Source: Hofstenia miamia
Lineage: Eukaryota > Xenacoelomorpha > Acoela
Assembly: GCA_004352715.1 (NCBI GenBank)
Contig: SCFE01000019.1
Span: 1,042,579-1,106,578, forward strand
Length of the DNA: 64,000 nt
Direction of reading: 5' to 3'
Part shown: in pieces, positions 9,740 to 20,269 of the stretch
How positions within the stretch are numbered: position 1 is the stretch's first letter
How the letters are laid out: the number at the start of each line of letters is the position of its first letter
Made by a program: the position numbers and the translations under genes
Notes under the pieces: model-generated
Told to the model about the DNA's origin: nothing
The model's database searches: none
Seen by the model: the letters and a program-made list of their open reading frames with translations, nothing else

Positions 9740-10600
9740 CTACCGGTAACTTATTTCTGAAATCTAATAAATCTCTTAAATAAATGTAATGCATGTGAAC
9801 TGCAACTTTCAATGCAAAATGTTTTAATATGCTGACTTAGCAATCATTGATAAGACATTACATTTTAATTGGATATTTTAATTAAATTATTGATGCTTCC
9901 AATAAATTTTCTTTTTTGTGCGTTGCATAGGCAGAATAATATTTGCCTAAGTTGACGATTGAATCCCGCGCTGATGCATTACGAGATTAACATAAAAGTC
10001 TGCTTAATATTGAGCAACAAAAATCTAAATTAAGTGTTGCCGACCTTGATATCACACACCATCCGAAAAATTCAATAATATCTAATCCCTGCTACTGCTA
10101 CGCAAAATTATGGGCAAAATTAGGCATTCGCGCTAGTTGCCTAGGTTTGAAGAAAATGAAAATCATCTTCACTGACAACAAGCATCGAATATATTAATTT
10201 TCATATAAATACTTTAAAACCCAATATTTTTAGTACCTAGGCAGAGCCTAGGTTGCCTAGGTCGAGTAACAGCCCCTGCTTGTAGCAAAGACAAGCCAAT
10301 AGTAGAGTGAATGCGCATAATTGTTATTTTCAGGAATTAACGCATGTAGGAATTGTTTATCTCTACTAATATCTCTAATTTGCCTTAAATAATGTATCCC
10401 TGCTGCCATTTATTTGATTTTTTTAAAAATAAAATTTGCAAAATTCAGTTGTGAATTTATGGGAACTCCTAGATAGGTTGTTTCATTGGATTATTTTTAT
10501 TGGTGGAAGACCTTTATTTACAATTAACAAAACTGATTTTTCTAATGTCCGAAAATCATTTGGTGCAAAAATCAAAAATTGTTTAGTGTTAATTTATTTT
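9740..10600. other. AT-rich sequence with a possible hAT-like end
   Basis: Around 10231-10279 the plus strand has three short GCCTAGG-type repeats and then TCGAGTAACAGCCCCTG. The complement starts CAGGGGCTGTTACTCGA, which looks like a hAT terminus. I could not find a convincing partner or target duplication. Confidence 0.25.
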
Positions 10601-10639
10601 GAATGAAATATTTTGTGATGTTTTTAATGGCTAATTGCA

Positions 10640-11950
10640 ATTTTTTGCTATTTAGGGATTTATGTTATTACTTACACGACAAGTGTCATCAGCATATTGA
10701 AAATATCAAAATTAACACTTTTATGCATGTTATTAACATACAATGCGAAAAGAATCTAGCCCAGCACTGTCCCTTGTGGAATACTTAAATATGGTATAGC
10801 CAGAATAAATATTTTCTATATGTACTCGCTGTCTCCTGTTACACAAAAAAACTATGTATGAGAATGCGAGATTCCGTATCGAACCATGTTCTTTTAACTT
10901 ACAGTCCAGAATTGTAAAATCTAGTCTATCAAACGCTTTGCTTATGTCTAAGAGAGTCACAGCTGTACAAACATTATTTATATGATCGGCAACATCTGTA
11001 GTATTAATTTTTGTATTATTTTTAAATTTCTAATTGTACTGCTTAACACTAGAAAGTCCGAGCTGTCAAATTTGACCACTTTGTACATCTTAATGCAGTT
11101 GTAATGCCTTATGTATTGAGAATTTAAATAGAAAAACAACTTATTTGGTTCTTCTGACACTTTTCTTTAATTTGCTTTGTTTTCGTTAGTTTTACTTGAA
11201 TGCGGCAATTCTGACAACTGAATTTAAGATATGGAATCATTGGACTTTCTAGTGTTAAACTCATGTTTCGGCTTGTGAATTTATTAGGAAATTTCCACTT
11301 TCCTTTACATGACGTCAGACGTTGGTATGAAATCTTTTTGGGTTTAATTCTGTACTGTTTTAACTGATCTAGCTTTGAGAAAATTTCTTGATACTGTGCT
11401 TCTGTGATGTCTGGATCTGAAGAATTTAGGTTATACCAAGCTTTCCTCTTAACCTCTTCCTGATTCATGTTTTCACTGCTTTTGTAACAACATTATATAT
11501 TTGGTTTTATGTACTTAGATCTTCTAGGAGCAAATATATCAAGAGCAAGTCGCATTTCCTTAATCAAGAACTCCATCATTTTGTTAACATCATCCAGTGT
11601 GTGTAGGTAGTACCATGGTATATTGTCCAGTTCTTTTCTAAGTCTTTCATCTGAAAAATGCTAAAAATCTCTGTGATACTACCTTATAATGTTGATGGTA
11701 TAACAGAAATTTGTAAAATATATGCATAGAAAGTGGTCGGAAAATGAATTGAAAGCAAATATTTTATAGAGCTTATGTTCGAGAACATTTGCTTACAGAT
11801 AGTCAATTAAAGCACTATTGCGTGTTGATATTTCCATACAGTCCCGGTAATAAGTACTGCAACACTCATCTTCACAATTTATTTCTGCAATGATGAACAC
11901 AATATCTTTGATTTTTAGCACTTGGCTCAAGTTTGAAGGATCACCCTAAA
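10640..11950 (-). pseudogene. Decayed non-LTR retrotransposon (endonuclease to reverse transcriptase)
   Basis: Read on the minus strand, in order: STRNSALIDYL (about 11845-11813), the end of an APE endonuclease; an SDH motif near 11745; a linker containing LDNIPWYY and LDDVNKMMEFL (11640-11560); KGKWKFPN (11315-11290); then after an inserted piggyBac MITE, TLLDISKAFDRLDF (10955-10915, RT motif A), NRRQRV, IPQGTVLG (about 10782-10760, motif B) and QYADDTC (about 10695, motif C). Numerous frameshifts and stops separate these. The order and motifs equal those of APE-type non-LTR elements such as the one at 4027-8600, but the sequence is clearly a different, older copy. Confidence 0.75.
11047..11254. 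mobile_element. piggyBac-type MITE with TTAA duplication
   Basis: Left end TTAA (11043-11046) then CACTAGAAAGTCCG; right end CGGACTTTCTAGTG-type sequence ending at 11254, then TTAA (11255-11258). Length is 208 bases with no transposase. It interrupts the retrotransposon relic at 10640-11950. The termini resemble the piggyBac ends at 42373 and 54651, including a GTCAAATTTGAC inner palindrome. Confidence 0.8.
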
Positions 11951-12008
11951 AACTAACTCAATATATATACATGCTATGTAAATTATAGTGAAAAAAATCG
12001 AATTCAGC
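11836..12008 (-). repeat. Left arm of an inverted repeat (partner 13694-13925)
   Basis: Its reverse complement aligns to 13694-13925 over about 170 bases, with high identity (for example AAATCAAAGATATTGTGTTC and CATCATTGCAGAAATAAATTG). The right arm has an extra segment of about 80 bases. The Tc1-like element lies between the arms. Confidence 0.75.
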
Positions 12009-12020
12009 GTCCAAAACTTA

Positions 12021-13485
12021 CAGTGGGTGGAAAAAAGTATTCTCACACCAGAATTCTTAAAATATCTTAATTAAATTTTAATTAAATCGTTACACGTCAA
12101 TTAGTTTAAGCGGAAAACGTTTCAAAATGGTTAAGAAAAATGAAACAACGAATTTGCAGAGAAACAAAGTGGTTATTTTACGTGAGCTTGGTTACTCATT
12201 GGAAAAAATACGAAAAAACTGGGATTTACAGGGAGATCAACATACAGGTCAATTTATTCGAAATACCTTGCACATGGTACCATTGGAAATCAAGAGAGGT
12301 GTGGCAGACCAGAAAATTGGACAATAGAGATCGACGAGACATCAGGAGAATTTTAGCCAAAGACAATAAAGCACCAGCAGAGCAATCAGAACCATTTTCA
12401 ATAGTTTCAGTACGAAAACTGCCTGTACGAACACGATTCGTAAAGGAATTCATGATTTGGGATTCCCGGGACGCGCTGCAGCCAAGAAAATCCTCATTTC
12501 ACCGGCTGTCCACAGGAAAAGACTCCAATGGGCAAAAGAGCACAGAGTTCGAAATGTCGTAGACTGGAAACTAATAATTTTCAGTGATGAGTGTAAGTTC
12601 AACCTGCGCAGTGTACGTATGGCGTAAGTCAGGCACTCGATATGATGCCAAAAATACTATTTTGAAATCCACAAGCCGTTTTTCTATTATGTTCTGGGGC
12701 TGTATCACTGGCAATTGTTCTCGTGTGCTCCTGAAAACGCCAAAAAGTGCAATAGTGCAACGTATTTAGATTTATTAGAGAANNNNNNNNNNNNNNNNNN
12801 NNNATCCTCATTTCACCGGCTGTCCACAGGAAAAGACTCCAATGGGCAAAAGAGCACAGAGTTCGAAATGTCGTAGACTGGAAACTAATAATTTTCAGTG
12901 ATGAGTGTAAGTTCAACCTGCGCAGTGTACGTATGGCGTAAGTCAGGCACTCGATATGATGCCAAAAATACTATTTTGAAATCCACAAGCCGTTTTTCTA
13001 TTATGTTCTGGGGCTGTATCACTGGCAATTGTTCTCGTGTGCTCCTGAAAACGCCAAAAAGTGCAATAGTGCAACGTATTTAGATTTATTAGAGAATGCT
13101 GGAATTAATACTATTGGTGATGATCAAATTTTTCAAGATGACAATTGTCCCATTCATCAATCGAGAGCAGTTATGGAGTGGTTCGAAATAAATGATGTTG
13201 CAAAAGAATGCTGCCACCCATACATTCCAGATTTAAGCCCCATTCAAAATGTCTGGGCCTATATAATGCGGCAAATGTAGGAAATGTCACTAACTCCAGA
13301 GAACATAGAGCAGACTGTTTTTGATATATGGAATACAATTCCTCAAACTTTTATTGATAATTTGTATAAATCTATGCCATCTAAAGCTAACAAATGTATT
13401 AAAATGTATGGTTGTATGACCAAATACTGATTATTCTGTTTTCTTAAAATAATTCTGGTTTGCGAATACTTTTTTCCACCCACTA
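12021..13485 (+). mobile_element. Tc1-like DNA transposon, defective
   Basis: Terminal inverted repeats begin CAGTGGGTGGAAAAAAGTAT and extend about 45 bases; the right end is ACTTTTTTCCACCCACTA at 13468-13485. TA target duplications are at 12019-12020 and 13486-13487. The transposase runs from the ATG at 12127 to a stop near 13430, with many frame changes in the first half. Visible parts are an N-terminal HTH (ELGYSLEKI), GRPENW, LIIFSDECKF (first Asp), IFQDDNCPIHQSRA (second Asp) and PDLSPIQNVW. The last motif should carry the third acid as E (PIENVW); it is Gln here. Spacing from the second Asp is 34, so this is a DD34E-type enzyme with a dead third position. An internal gap (12783-12803) is flanked by a 293-base exact duplication, probably an assembly artefact. 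Confidence 0.85.
12490..13096 (+). repeat. Exact 293-bp duplication around a 21-n gap
   Basis: 12490-12782 and 12804-13096 are identical as far as I can follow, separated only by 21 n. An element of this type should contain the segment once, so this is most likely an unmerged contig overlap. Confidence 0.8.
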
Positions 13486-13693
13486 TAGTTTATTCTAAAT
13501 TTGTGTACGAATTCATTCAGTAGATTTTGAATTATTAAGAGTGTAAAATTGTGAAAATCCTATTACACCACTAATTTTGATTTAAATTCAACCAAACATA
13601 ATGGGATTTTAGCAAAATCTTATTAGTAATATTTTTAAAACAAGTGAACACATTTATGTAAAACTTTAAGGATAAAATAATTTTTTCACCCTA

Positions 13694-13925
13694 AATTCGA
13701 TTTTTTTACTATAAACTACATAGCATGTATATTTAAGGAGATAGTTTTTAGGCTGCGCCTTCACAGGTGAATAGGGAAAAACTAATTTCTGATGAAAATA
13801 TTACATGAAAATTTGAATTCACAATGCCAAACTTGAGCCTAGTGCTAAAAATCAAACATATTGTGTTCATCATTGCAGAAATAAATTGGGAAGATAAGTG
13901 TTTCAATACTTAAGACAGGGACTGT
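13694..13925 (+). repeat. Right arm of the inverted repeat (partner 11836-12008)
   Basis: It matches the complement of the left arm at both ends of the arm, with an extra segment at about 13752-13830. See the left arm for details. Confidence 0.7.
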
Positions 13926-13929
13926 ATTA

Positions 13930-14560
13930 ACAATGTTTAAATTTAGGTCGTCACACCTATTTACAATGAGATTGGACTCCCTTGCCATTACAAATTTATA
14001 TTGAGGTCTCCTAATATATATATAATTCATTTTTATACTCCATGGCATTTTGTATTTTTGTTTTCTTAAATGCGATAAATTCACTAACAATTTGTTTCTT
14101 TGGTGAATATGTGACACTAATAAGACTTACCAAGTTATCGTGATCCTGGTTGCTATTGATTTCTATCCGGAAAATTTCAAATTTTTCATGCTAAATTTCT
14201 AAATTCTCACATCTTATTAGGCACAGATATTTTGCAACTCAGAAATTAAAATTAAAACTTTACAAAAGTTGCAGAGTTTCTGTTTTGCTCTGCTGCCACC
14301 ATGTTAGTTTCCTAACAATATATATGCAAATTTCAACATAAAGCATTCAAATAGATCGCAGGTGCTCACTGCTATAAAGAAAACTTAGTGATCCTTATAC
14401 ATATTGCAATACATTTAAAGAAAACTGTGAATGTTTAATGGACTAACAATTTAATTTGACATTAAAAATGTGTGTACCTATAATTCAAAATGCTTTTGTT
14501 TAATTTGAGGTGCTAATCTTTTAGTTATTATTTTTTCGTTTTTCTATTCTGTCTAAGAAA
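13930..14560. other. AT-rich sequence, nothing firm
   Basis: A 90-codon minus-strand ORF (14117-13845) crosses the inverted-repeat arm, but I see no family resemblance in it. Confidence 0.4.
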
Positions 14561-14562
14561 TT

Positions 14563-16463
14563 ATGTCTATTATTATTATTATTATTATAATTATTCTTGC
14601 ATCTCACAGCTTCATGCTGGTATTCCTCTCAGCTCGGGGAACTCACCAGTTCCCAGGGAGTCTGAGAGCTTTCCTAAGGACTCCAGCTGTTCCTAACAAT
14701 GCTGCCTTCTGTGCTACCACTCCTCCCCACTTTGGTTTTCCTAACTCCTCCAAGTATCTCTTATGCTTCTTACTTACTGCTCCTAGTGCGCCTACTACTA
14801 CCGGGACTACTTCAACTTTCTTTAACTTCCACAGCCTTTCTATTTCCTCTGCCAACTTTCTGCATTTGTCTATCTTCTCTTTCTCCTTGCTTTCTACATT
14901 TCTGTTCTTTGGTACTGCTATGTCTATCACTGTTCCCAATCTTTTCTCTTTGTCTACCACTACTATGTCTGGCCTCCTTGCTTCTATCACCTTGCTAGTC
15001 TGTATGTTGAAGTCCCACCGTATCTTAACCTTCTCATTTTCTATGACGCCCTGTGGCTTGTGCTCATACCACTTGTCTCCTGCTTCTAACCNNNNNNNNN
15101 NNNNNNNNNNNNNNNNNNNNNNNNNNNNNNNNNNNNNNNNNNNNNNNNNNNNNNNNNNNNNNNNNNNNNNNNNNNNNNNNNNNNNNNNNNNNNNNNNNNN
15201 NNNNNNNNNNNNNNNNNNNNNNNNNNNNNNNNNNNNNNNNNNNNNNNNNNNNNNNNNNNNNNNNNNNNNNNNNNNNNNNNNNNNNNNNNNNNNNNNNNNN
15301 NNNNNNNNNNNNNNNNNNNNNNNNNNNNNNNNNNNNNNNNNNNNNNNNNNNNNNNNNNNNNNNNNNNNNNNNNNNNNNNNNNNNNNNNNNNNNNNNNNNN
15401 NNNNNNNNNNNNNNNNNNNNNNNNNNNNNNNNNNNNNNNNNNNNNNNNNNNNNNNNNNNNNNNNNNNNNNNNNNNNNNNNNNNNNNNNNNNNNNNNNNNN
15501 NNNNNNNNNNNNNNNNNNNNNNNNNNNNNNNNNNNNNNNNNNNGCCTCTTTCTTACATAGCCTACACTTATCACTTACTTCTACTCTTCTGTCTATATGC
15601 TTCTTCACCCAGTTTGTTCTTATTGCTTGCTCCTGTGCTGCCATTATCAGTGCTTCTGTTTCTCTCTTCAGTCCTGCCTTTTTTAACCACTTGTTGCTCT
15701 CTTCTCTGTCACACTTTTCTGTGTTCCTCCAGTATTCTCCATGCATTGCTTTCTGCCTATACCTTGTTTGTCTCTCTGATTCCATCCTACTCTGGTATAC
15801 CTTCTTTCCTTCACTCTCAATTCTTATCTTCCTTAACTCCTTAGTGACCTCCAGTATTGACCCTCTAGGTTGTGCTTCTACATACTCCTTTAGCCCTAGT
15901 GCTTCTGCTTCTACAGTTTCCTCCACACTTAGCAGCCCTTTCCCTCCCTTATGCCTTGCCATGTACAGCCTATCTACATCTCCATTTAAGTTGAATGCTC
16001 TCTCTGCTGCTAGTATCTGTCTTTCTCTATCACACCTAAGTACTTGTACCCCTCTTTGACTTCCTCAATCTTATCCCCACTGCTGGTCCTTAAGCCATCC
16101 CCATCCACACACTTGCCTCTAGTCATTGTCACTGCTGCACACTTTCCTAATCCAAACTCCAACCCTGAATCTCTGCTTGCATTCTCCAATGTCTCCACTT
16201 GCTTCTGCTACATCTTCCTCTGGTATCAACCTATTTGGTTCTAAGTAACATGCCAGCCTACTTGAAATCACTGAAGTTAGCAATTTCCATGTTGTTGACA
16301 GACATGTTATTGGCCTGAAGTTGCTTGCCTTACTACCTTTCTTAGGGTCCTTCTGTATCAGAAATGTCCTTTCCACTACCATCCACTTAACCTTCTCATA
16401 CCACTTGTCTCCTGCTTCTAACCCATGCTGCCTGCTCAAACTCCAGTAAACCATTCTTCCCAC
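14563..16463 (-). mobile_element. R4/Dong-like non-LTR retrotransposon, internally deleted
   Basis: Minus-strand copy. From 5' to 3': a piece reading LSRQHGLEAGDKWYE (about 16444-16400), then RT fingers with FLIQKDPKKG and NFRPITCLS (16362-16300) up to LIPEE (about 16220). It then jumps to a thumb segment FGLGKCAAVTMTRGK (about 16155-16110) and YKYLGV (16045-16028). After MARHKGGKGLL (15962) comes a long helical region, then a CRLC (C-x2-C) start of a zinc knuckle entering the gap 15092-15543. Beyond the gap is a restriction-like endonuclease: ARRPDIVVVDKEKR and VIDIAVPKNRN (about 14980-14900). The end is RLPGNW (stop near 14640) and a TAA-repeat tail at 14591-14565. The whole RT palm with its YADD box is missing. 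Confidence 0.75.
14643..15962 (-). pseudogene. R4/Dong-like C-terminal region with restriction-like endonuclease
   Basis: The reading frame stays open on both sides of the 452-n gap. Before the gap is a Glu/Lys/Arg-rich linker (EALGLKEYVEAQPRG), then KWLKKAGLKRETEALIMAAQ and NWVKKHIDRR, and CRLCKKE. After the gap is KVKIRWDFNIQT, then RRPDIVVVDKE and DIAVP, the PD..DxK-like nuclease core, and a conserved tail VVVGALGAVSKKHKRYLEEL. In R2/R4/NeSL-type elements this nuclease cuts the target strand. The gap hides the rest of the zinc knuckle, so intactness cannot be judged. Confidence 0.75.
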
Positions 16464-17250
16464 CTTGTCATTCCTGAATTTATACTAATTTAATAGTGAA
16501 ATATATATGGTCATTATAAGCAATGTGTAGAATAAATTACATTTTTGTCTTGTCTTGCAATTAAATGTCACTTGATATTTTATTGTGGAAGGGTTATTAT
16601 TGTTTTTATAGCTCATGGTTTAGGGGTAATAATTGGCCTCCTGGGGAAACCGAGCCACATTAAATAAATGGCTTAATGCATTTCTGATGGCTACCTCCTG
16701 GGTTAATGTGGAATTGCCATCATATTTTAGAATGAAGATGGATGCTTGAAGATTGCACAATGCTGAACTTCATCACTCAGAGCCATTGTGTAATGCATGC
16801 TTTAACATTAGTACAATTTATACACAAATGCTAAAATTGTTGTTTTTTTTACCTCTTCCATACTATATCTTTGATTAATTTTAATACATGTTGAAATATA
16901 CATCTATACAAGTGTTTGCTTTTATGAATTATTTTCCTTAATACAGAGCATTTCATAGTTAAAAAATTGTTGCAATGAAAATGTATATTAACAGAAGCAA
17001 ATGCATCAGTTTGCCTAACAAAATAAAAACTTTGTCAAAAAAATGGCTCAACTTAATTTTGTCAAAAACATTTATTGTCAGCAATTATATCACTTTGCCC
17101 AAATCCTAGCAATAAAAAAAATAATTTGTTCAATTTAATTTGGCCAAAAATATTTAGTCATTAGATGGCGTCGAATAGAATCACTTCATTTCCATATGGC
17201 AAATAGTCATGGGCGTCCCATTGGTATGGTCTTCACTCAGTCTTAACTAC
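16464..17250. other. AT-rich sequence with a weak tandem repeat
   Basis: Two imperfect copies of roughly 80 bases (16990-17072 and 17085-17160) share TTTGCC.AA, CAA.TTAATTT and CAAAAA.ATTTA blocks. No gene was found. Confidence 0.35.
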
Positions 17251-17255
17251 TCAAG

Positions 17256-17510
17256 TATGCAGAGGAAATATAAAGGCTGTGGAAGTTGAAGAAGGTTGAA
17301 GTAGTCCCTGTAGATGTAGGAGCACTTAGAGCAGTCAGCAAGAAGCATAAGAGAGACTTGGAGGAGCTGGGAGTACCAAAGTGGGGAGGAGTGGTAGCAC
17401 AGAAGGCAGCATTGTTAGGTACAACTAGAGTCCTGAGGAAAGTTCTCAGACTCCCTGGGAACTGGTGAGTTCCCTGAGCAAAGAGGGATACCAGCATGAA
17501 GCTGTGAGAA

Positions 17511-17544
<34 letters not shown>
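17256..17544 (+). mobile_element. 5'-truncated R4/Dong-like 3' end with TAA tail
   Basis: Starts abruptly at GCAGAGGAAATA and reads AEEI, stop, RLWKLKKVEVVP, then VGALRAVSKKHKRDLEELG and RLPGNW. This is the same C-terminus as the minus-strand copy at 14563-16463, about 3 kb away and in opposite orientation. It runs through GCATGAAGCTGTGAGA into (TAA)n at 17511-17544 and then a 1000-n gap. Confidence 0.8.
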
Positions 17545-18544
17545 NNNNNNNNNNNNNNNNNNNNNNNNNNNNNNNNNNNNNNNNNNNNNNNNNNNNNNNN
17601 NNNNNNNNNNNNNNNNNNNNNNNNNNNNNNNNNNNNNNNNNNNNNNNNNNNNNNNNNNNNNNNNNNNNNNNNNNNNNNNNNNNNNNNNNNNNNNNNNNNN
17701 NNNNNNNNNNNNNNNNNNNNNNNNNNNNNNNNNNNNNNNNNNNNNNNNNNNNNNNNNNNNNNNNNNNNNNNNNNNNNNNNNNNNNNNNNNNNNNNNNNNN
17801 NNNNNNNNNNNNNNNNNNNNNNNNNNNNNNNNNNNNNNNNNNNNNNNNNNNNNNNNNNNNNNNNNNNNNNNNNNNNNNNNNNNNNNNNNNNNNNNNNNNN
17901 NNNNNNNNNNNNNNNNNNNNNNNNNNNNNNNNNNNNNNNNNNNNNNNNNNNNNNNNNNNNNNNNNNNNNNNNNNNNNNNNNNNNNNNNNNNNNNNNNNNN
18001 NNNNNNNNNNNNNNNNNNNNNNNNNNNNNNNNNNNNNNNNNNNNNNNNNNNNNNNNNNNNNNNNNNNNNNNNNNNNNNNNNNNNNNNNNNNNNNNNNNNN
18101 NNNNNNNNNNNNNNNNNNNNNNNNNNNNNNNNNNNNNNNNNNNNNNNNNNNNNNNNNNNNNNNNNNNNNNNNNNNNNNNNNNNNNNNNNNNNNNNNNNNN
18201 NNNNNNNNNNNNNNNNNNNNNNNNNNNNNNNNNNNNNNNNNNNNNNNNNNNNNNNNNNNNNNNNNNNNNNNNNNNNNNNNNNNNNNNNNNNNNNNNNNNN
18301 NNNNNNNNNNNNNNNNNNNNNNNNNNNNNNNNNNNNNNNNNNNNNNNNNNNNNNNNNNNNNNNNNNNNNNNNNNNNNNNNNNNNNNNNNNNNNNNNNNNN
18401 NNNNNNNNNNNNNNNNNNNNNNNNNNNNNNNNNNNNNNNNNNNNNNNNNNNNNNNNNNNNNNNNNNNNNNNNNNNNNNNNNNNNNNNNNNNNNNNNNNNN
18501 NNNNNNNNNNNNNNNNNNNNNNNNNNNNNNNNNNNNNNNNNNNN
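17545..18544. other. Assembly gap, 1000 n
   Basis: A round-number gap of unknown true size. It lies between a TAA repeat and the C-terminal region of a reverse transcriptase. Confidence 0.95.
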
Positions 18545-19206
18545 GGCATCTGGTATTAAATATGTATATCATTTGCGCAATGTAGGGCAGTCCTTTCAAT
18601 CACAAATGCTTAACTCTTTTGTGCTAAGTAACTTTAACTATTGTTGTTTTTTATTCCAAAATATCACATCAAATAATCGATCATCACTAGCAAAAATATT
18701 CAATTGGGCAATAAGAACTCTGAATTATATTGATAAGCATAAATCAGTGAGCACTTTTATAAAAGGTGGCAATGTTCTTGCACCATTGTACTTTATCGAA
18801 TATCAAACTCTTTGTATGATACACAAGTATGTACACAATTCAAAATCTACGCACTTTTTAAGCAATTATATCAAAACCAGTGATAGAAACCACAATTTGC
18901 ATAGTAGTATTAATCGTCCAGATTCATTTTCATTTAAAGCTTCTAGATTATGGAATGACTTATATCTCGGAATAAAAAAGGAACAAAATTATAAACATTT
19001 CAGAAGAAAAATTTAAAAAAATTTGTTATCCAAACAATAACTATTATGAATATCAAACAAATTAAGCGCATGGACAGATTTTATTTGACATTTGAAATTT
19101 CCGCCCTTTAAGTAAGTGTGCATATTTTTAATTTTGTAAGTATACATGTATAGTAGTTTTTAGTATTTGTTTGTCTGTTTATTTTAGCAATAAATTTGCT
19201 TGACTC

Positions 19207-19237
<31 letters not shown>

Positions 19238-19246
19238 TAATATTAA

Positions 19247-19286
<40 letters not shown>

Positions 19287-19290
19287 ATTT
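18545..19290 (+). mobile_element. CR1-like retrotransposon 3' end with ATT tail
   Basis: Open frame from the gap to the stop at about 19016. It reads SNFNYCCFLFQNI, LAKIFNWAIRTLNYI and SRLWNDLYLGIK, the standard C-terminal region after the RT thumb in CR1/Jockey-group elements. The 3' UTR ends in a small hairpin AGCAA-TAAAT-TTGCT (19186-19200), then TGACTC and (TTA)n to 19285. The upstream RT is in or beyond the gap. Confidence 0.75.
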
Positions 19291-19980
19291 TAACAGAAAC
19301 TGTCTATTAAATATTTCTAAAACCCAATCTACAATATTTGCACCACAACATTGAAAACCAATTACAGACAAAATATCTTTGAAATTAAGTGAAGATCAGG
19401 ATGTACTTCCATCAGAATCAGTTAAATATCTGGGGTTGAAATAGACCAATCCTTAAAATTCAATACCTTCATTTTGAACCAATATCGCTATGAACTGAAA
19501 CCGATTTTTTGCATTTAATTAACACCTTTGTAACAAGCCAATTTAATTACTCTACTTCTTTACTATGGGGCATAAATGTTAATACAAATGAATACTTAAA
19601 TAGAGCTGAGTGGACGATGTTCAACATCGATAAACAACAAACTAGTGTTTATTTGCAAAAATACAACTTATATCACCAGCAAATCAAAGTAAAAGACATC
19701 TGTTTAACAACCCTTTTCAAACATTGCATTGGATATACGAATTCATTAGACTTCCCAGACAATTATATCAGCTACAACACACGCACTCGCATTTGCAAGA
19801 TATCAATTGCAAACAAATATTACTATATTTAAACGTAAATGGAAACACAACTTGCTAAGTTACCAAAAAATTTTGCATTTCTCCAAAAAATTACATGGAT
19901 GGGAAATGTATTTGTTTTTAATTTTGTATTTGTAAAACACATCTTTTTCATACTTAAATAAAGAGCTTGTTAACCATTAT
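19291..19980 (+). pseudogene. Second CR1-like RT C-terminal fragment, different subfamily
   Basis: Begins directly after the ATT microsatellite of the previous element. Motifs are NISKTQSTIFAP (RT thumb), SVKYLGL (about 19420), and then INTFVTSQFNYSTSLLWGIN (19514-19573) with the expected spacing. It continues to a stop at 19832 and a short UTR with AATAAA near 19958. Frameshifts occur near 19350, 19445 and 19500. Sequence similarity to the neighbouring copy is structural rather than close, so it is a separate family. Confidence 0.65.
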
Positions 19981-20269
19981 TATGATTACTATTATATATC
20001 ATTATTATGGTTGCAGCTCGCTACGCAATTCAATAATTACACAATTGTTCAGTGGTATTGCGTCACTTGATGAGGCGGCCTCACCTGTGAAAGATAAGCG
20101 TAAAATAATAAAGACTTAGAATTTTTCGAGACAATTTGGATTGTAATAAAACAAGCATCGAACTCATGTAGTAATGAATTATAAAATGTTTGCTATAATT
20201 CATGGCGTAGTGAAGTACGCCGTGCTATAATCCCAATAGAAATTACATATCTGAATTTTGCAGCCACAA

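Noticed and set aside
10978-11160. Minus-strand 60-codon frame
   Set aside because: It straddles the inserted piggyBac MITE and the retroelement, so it is a chance fusion.
14563-16059. 498-codon plus-strand frame over the R4/Dong-like copy
   Set aside because: Low-complexity Ser/Leu/Phe composition and partly n; it is the antisense shadow of the nuclease-coding strand.
17415-18599. Very long open frames through the 1000-n gaps (also 24707-25855 and 43093-44217)
   Set aside because: They are open only because n contains no stop; the real bases on either side are too short to support a gene.
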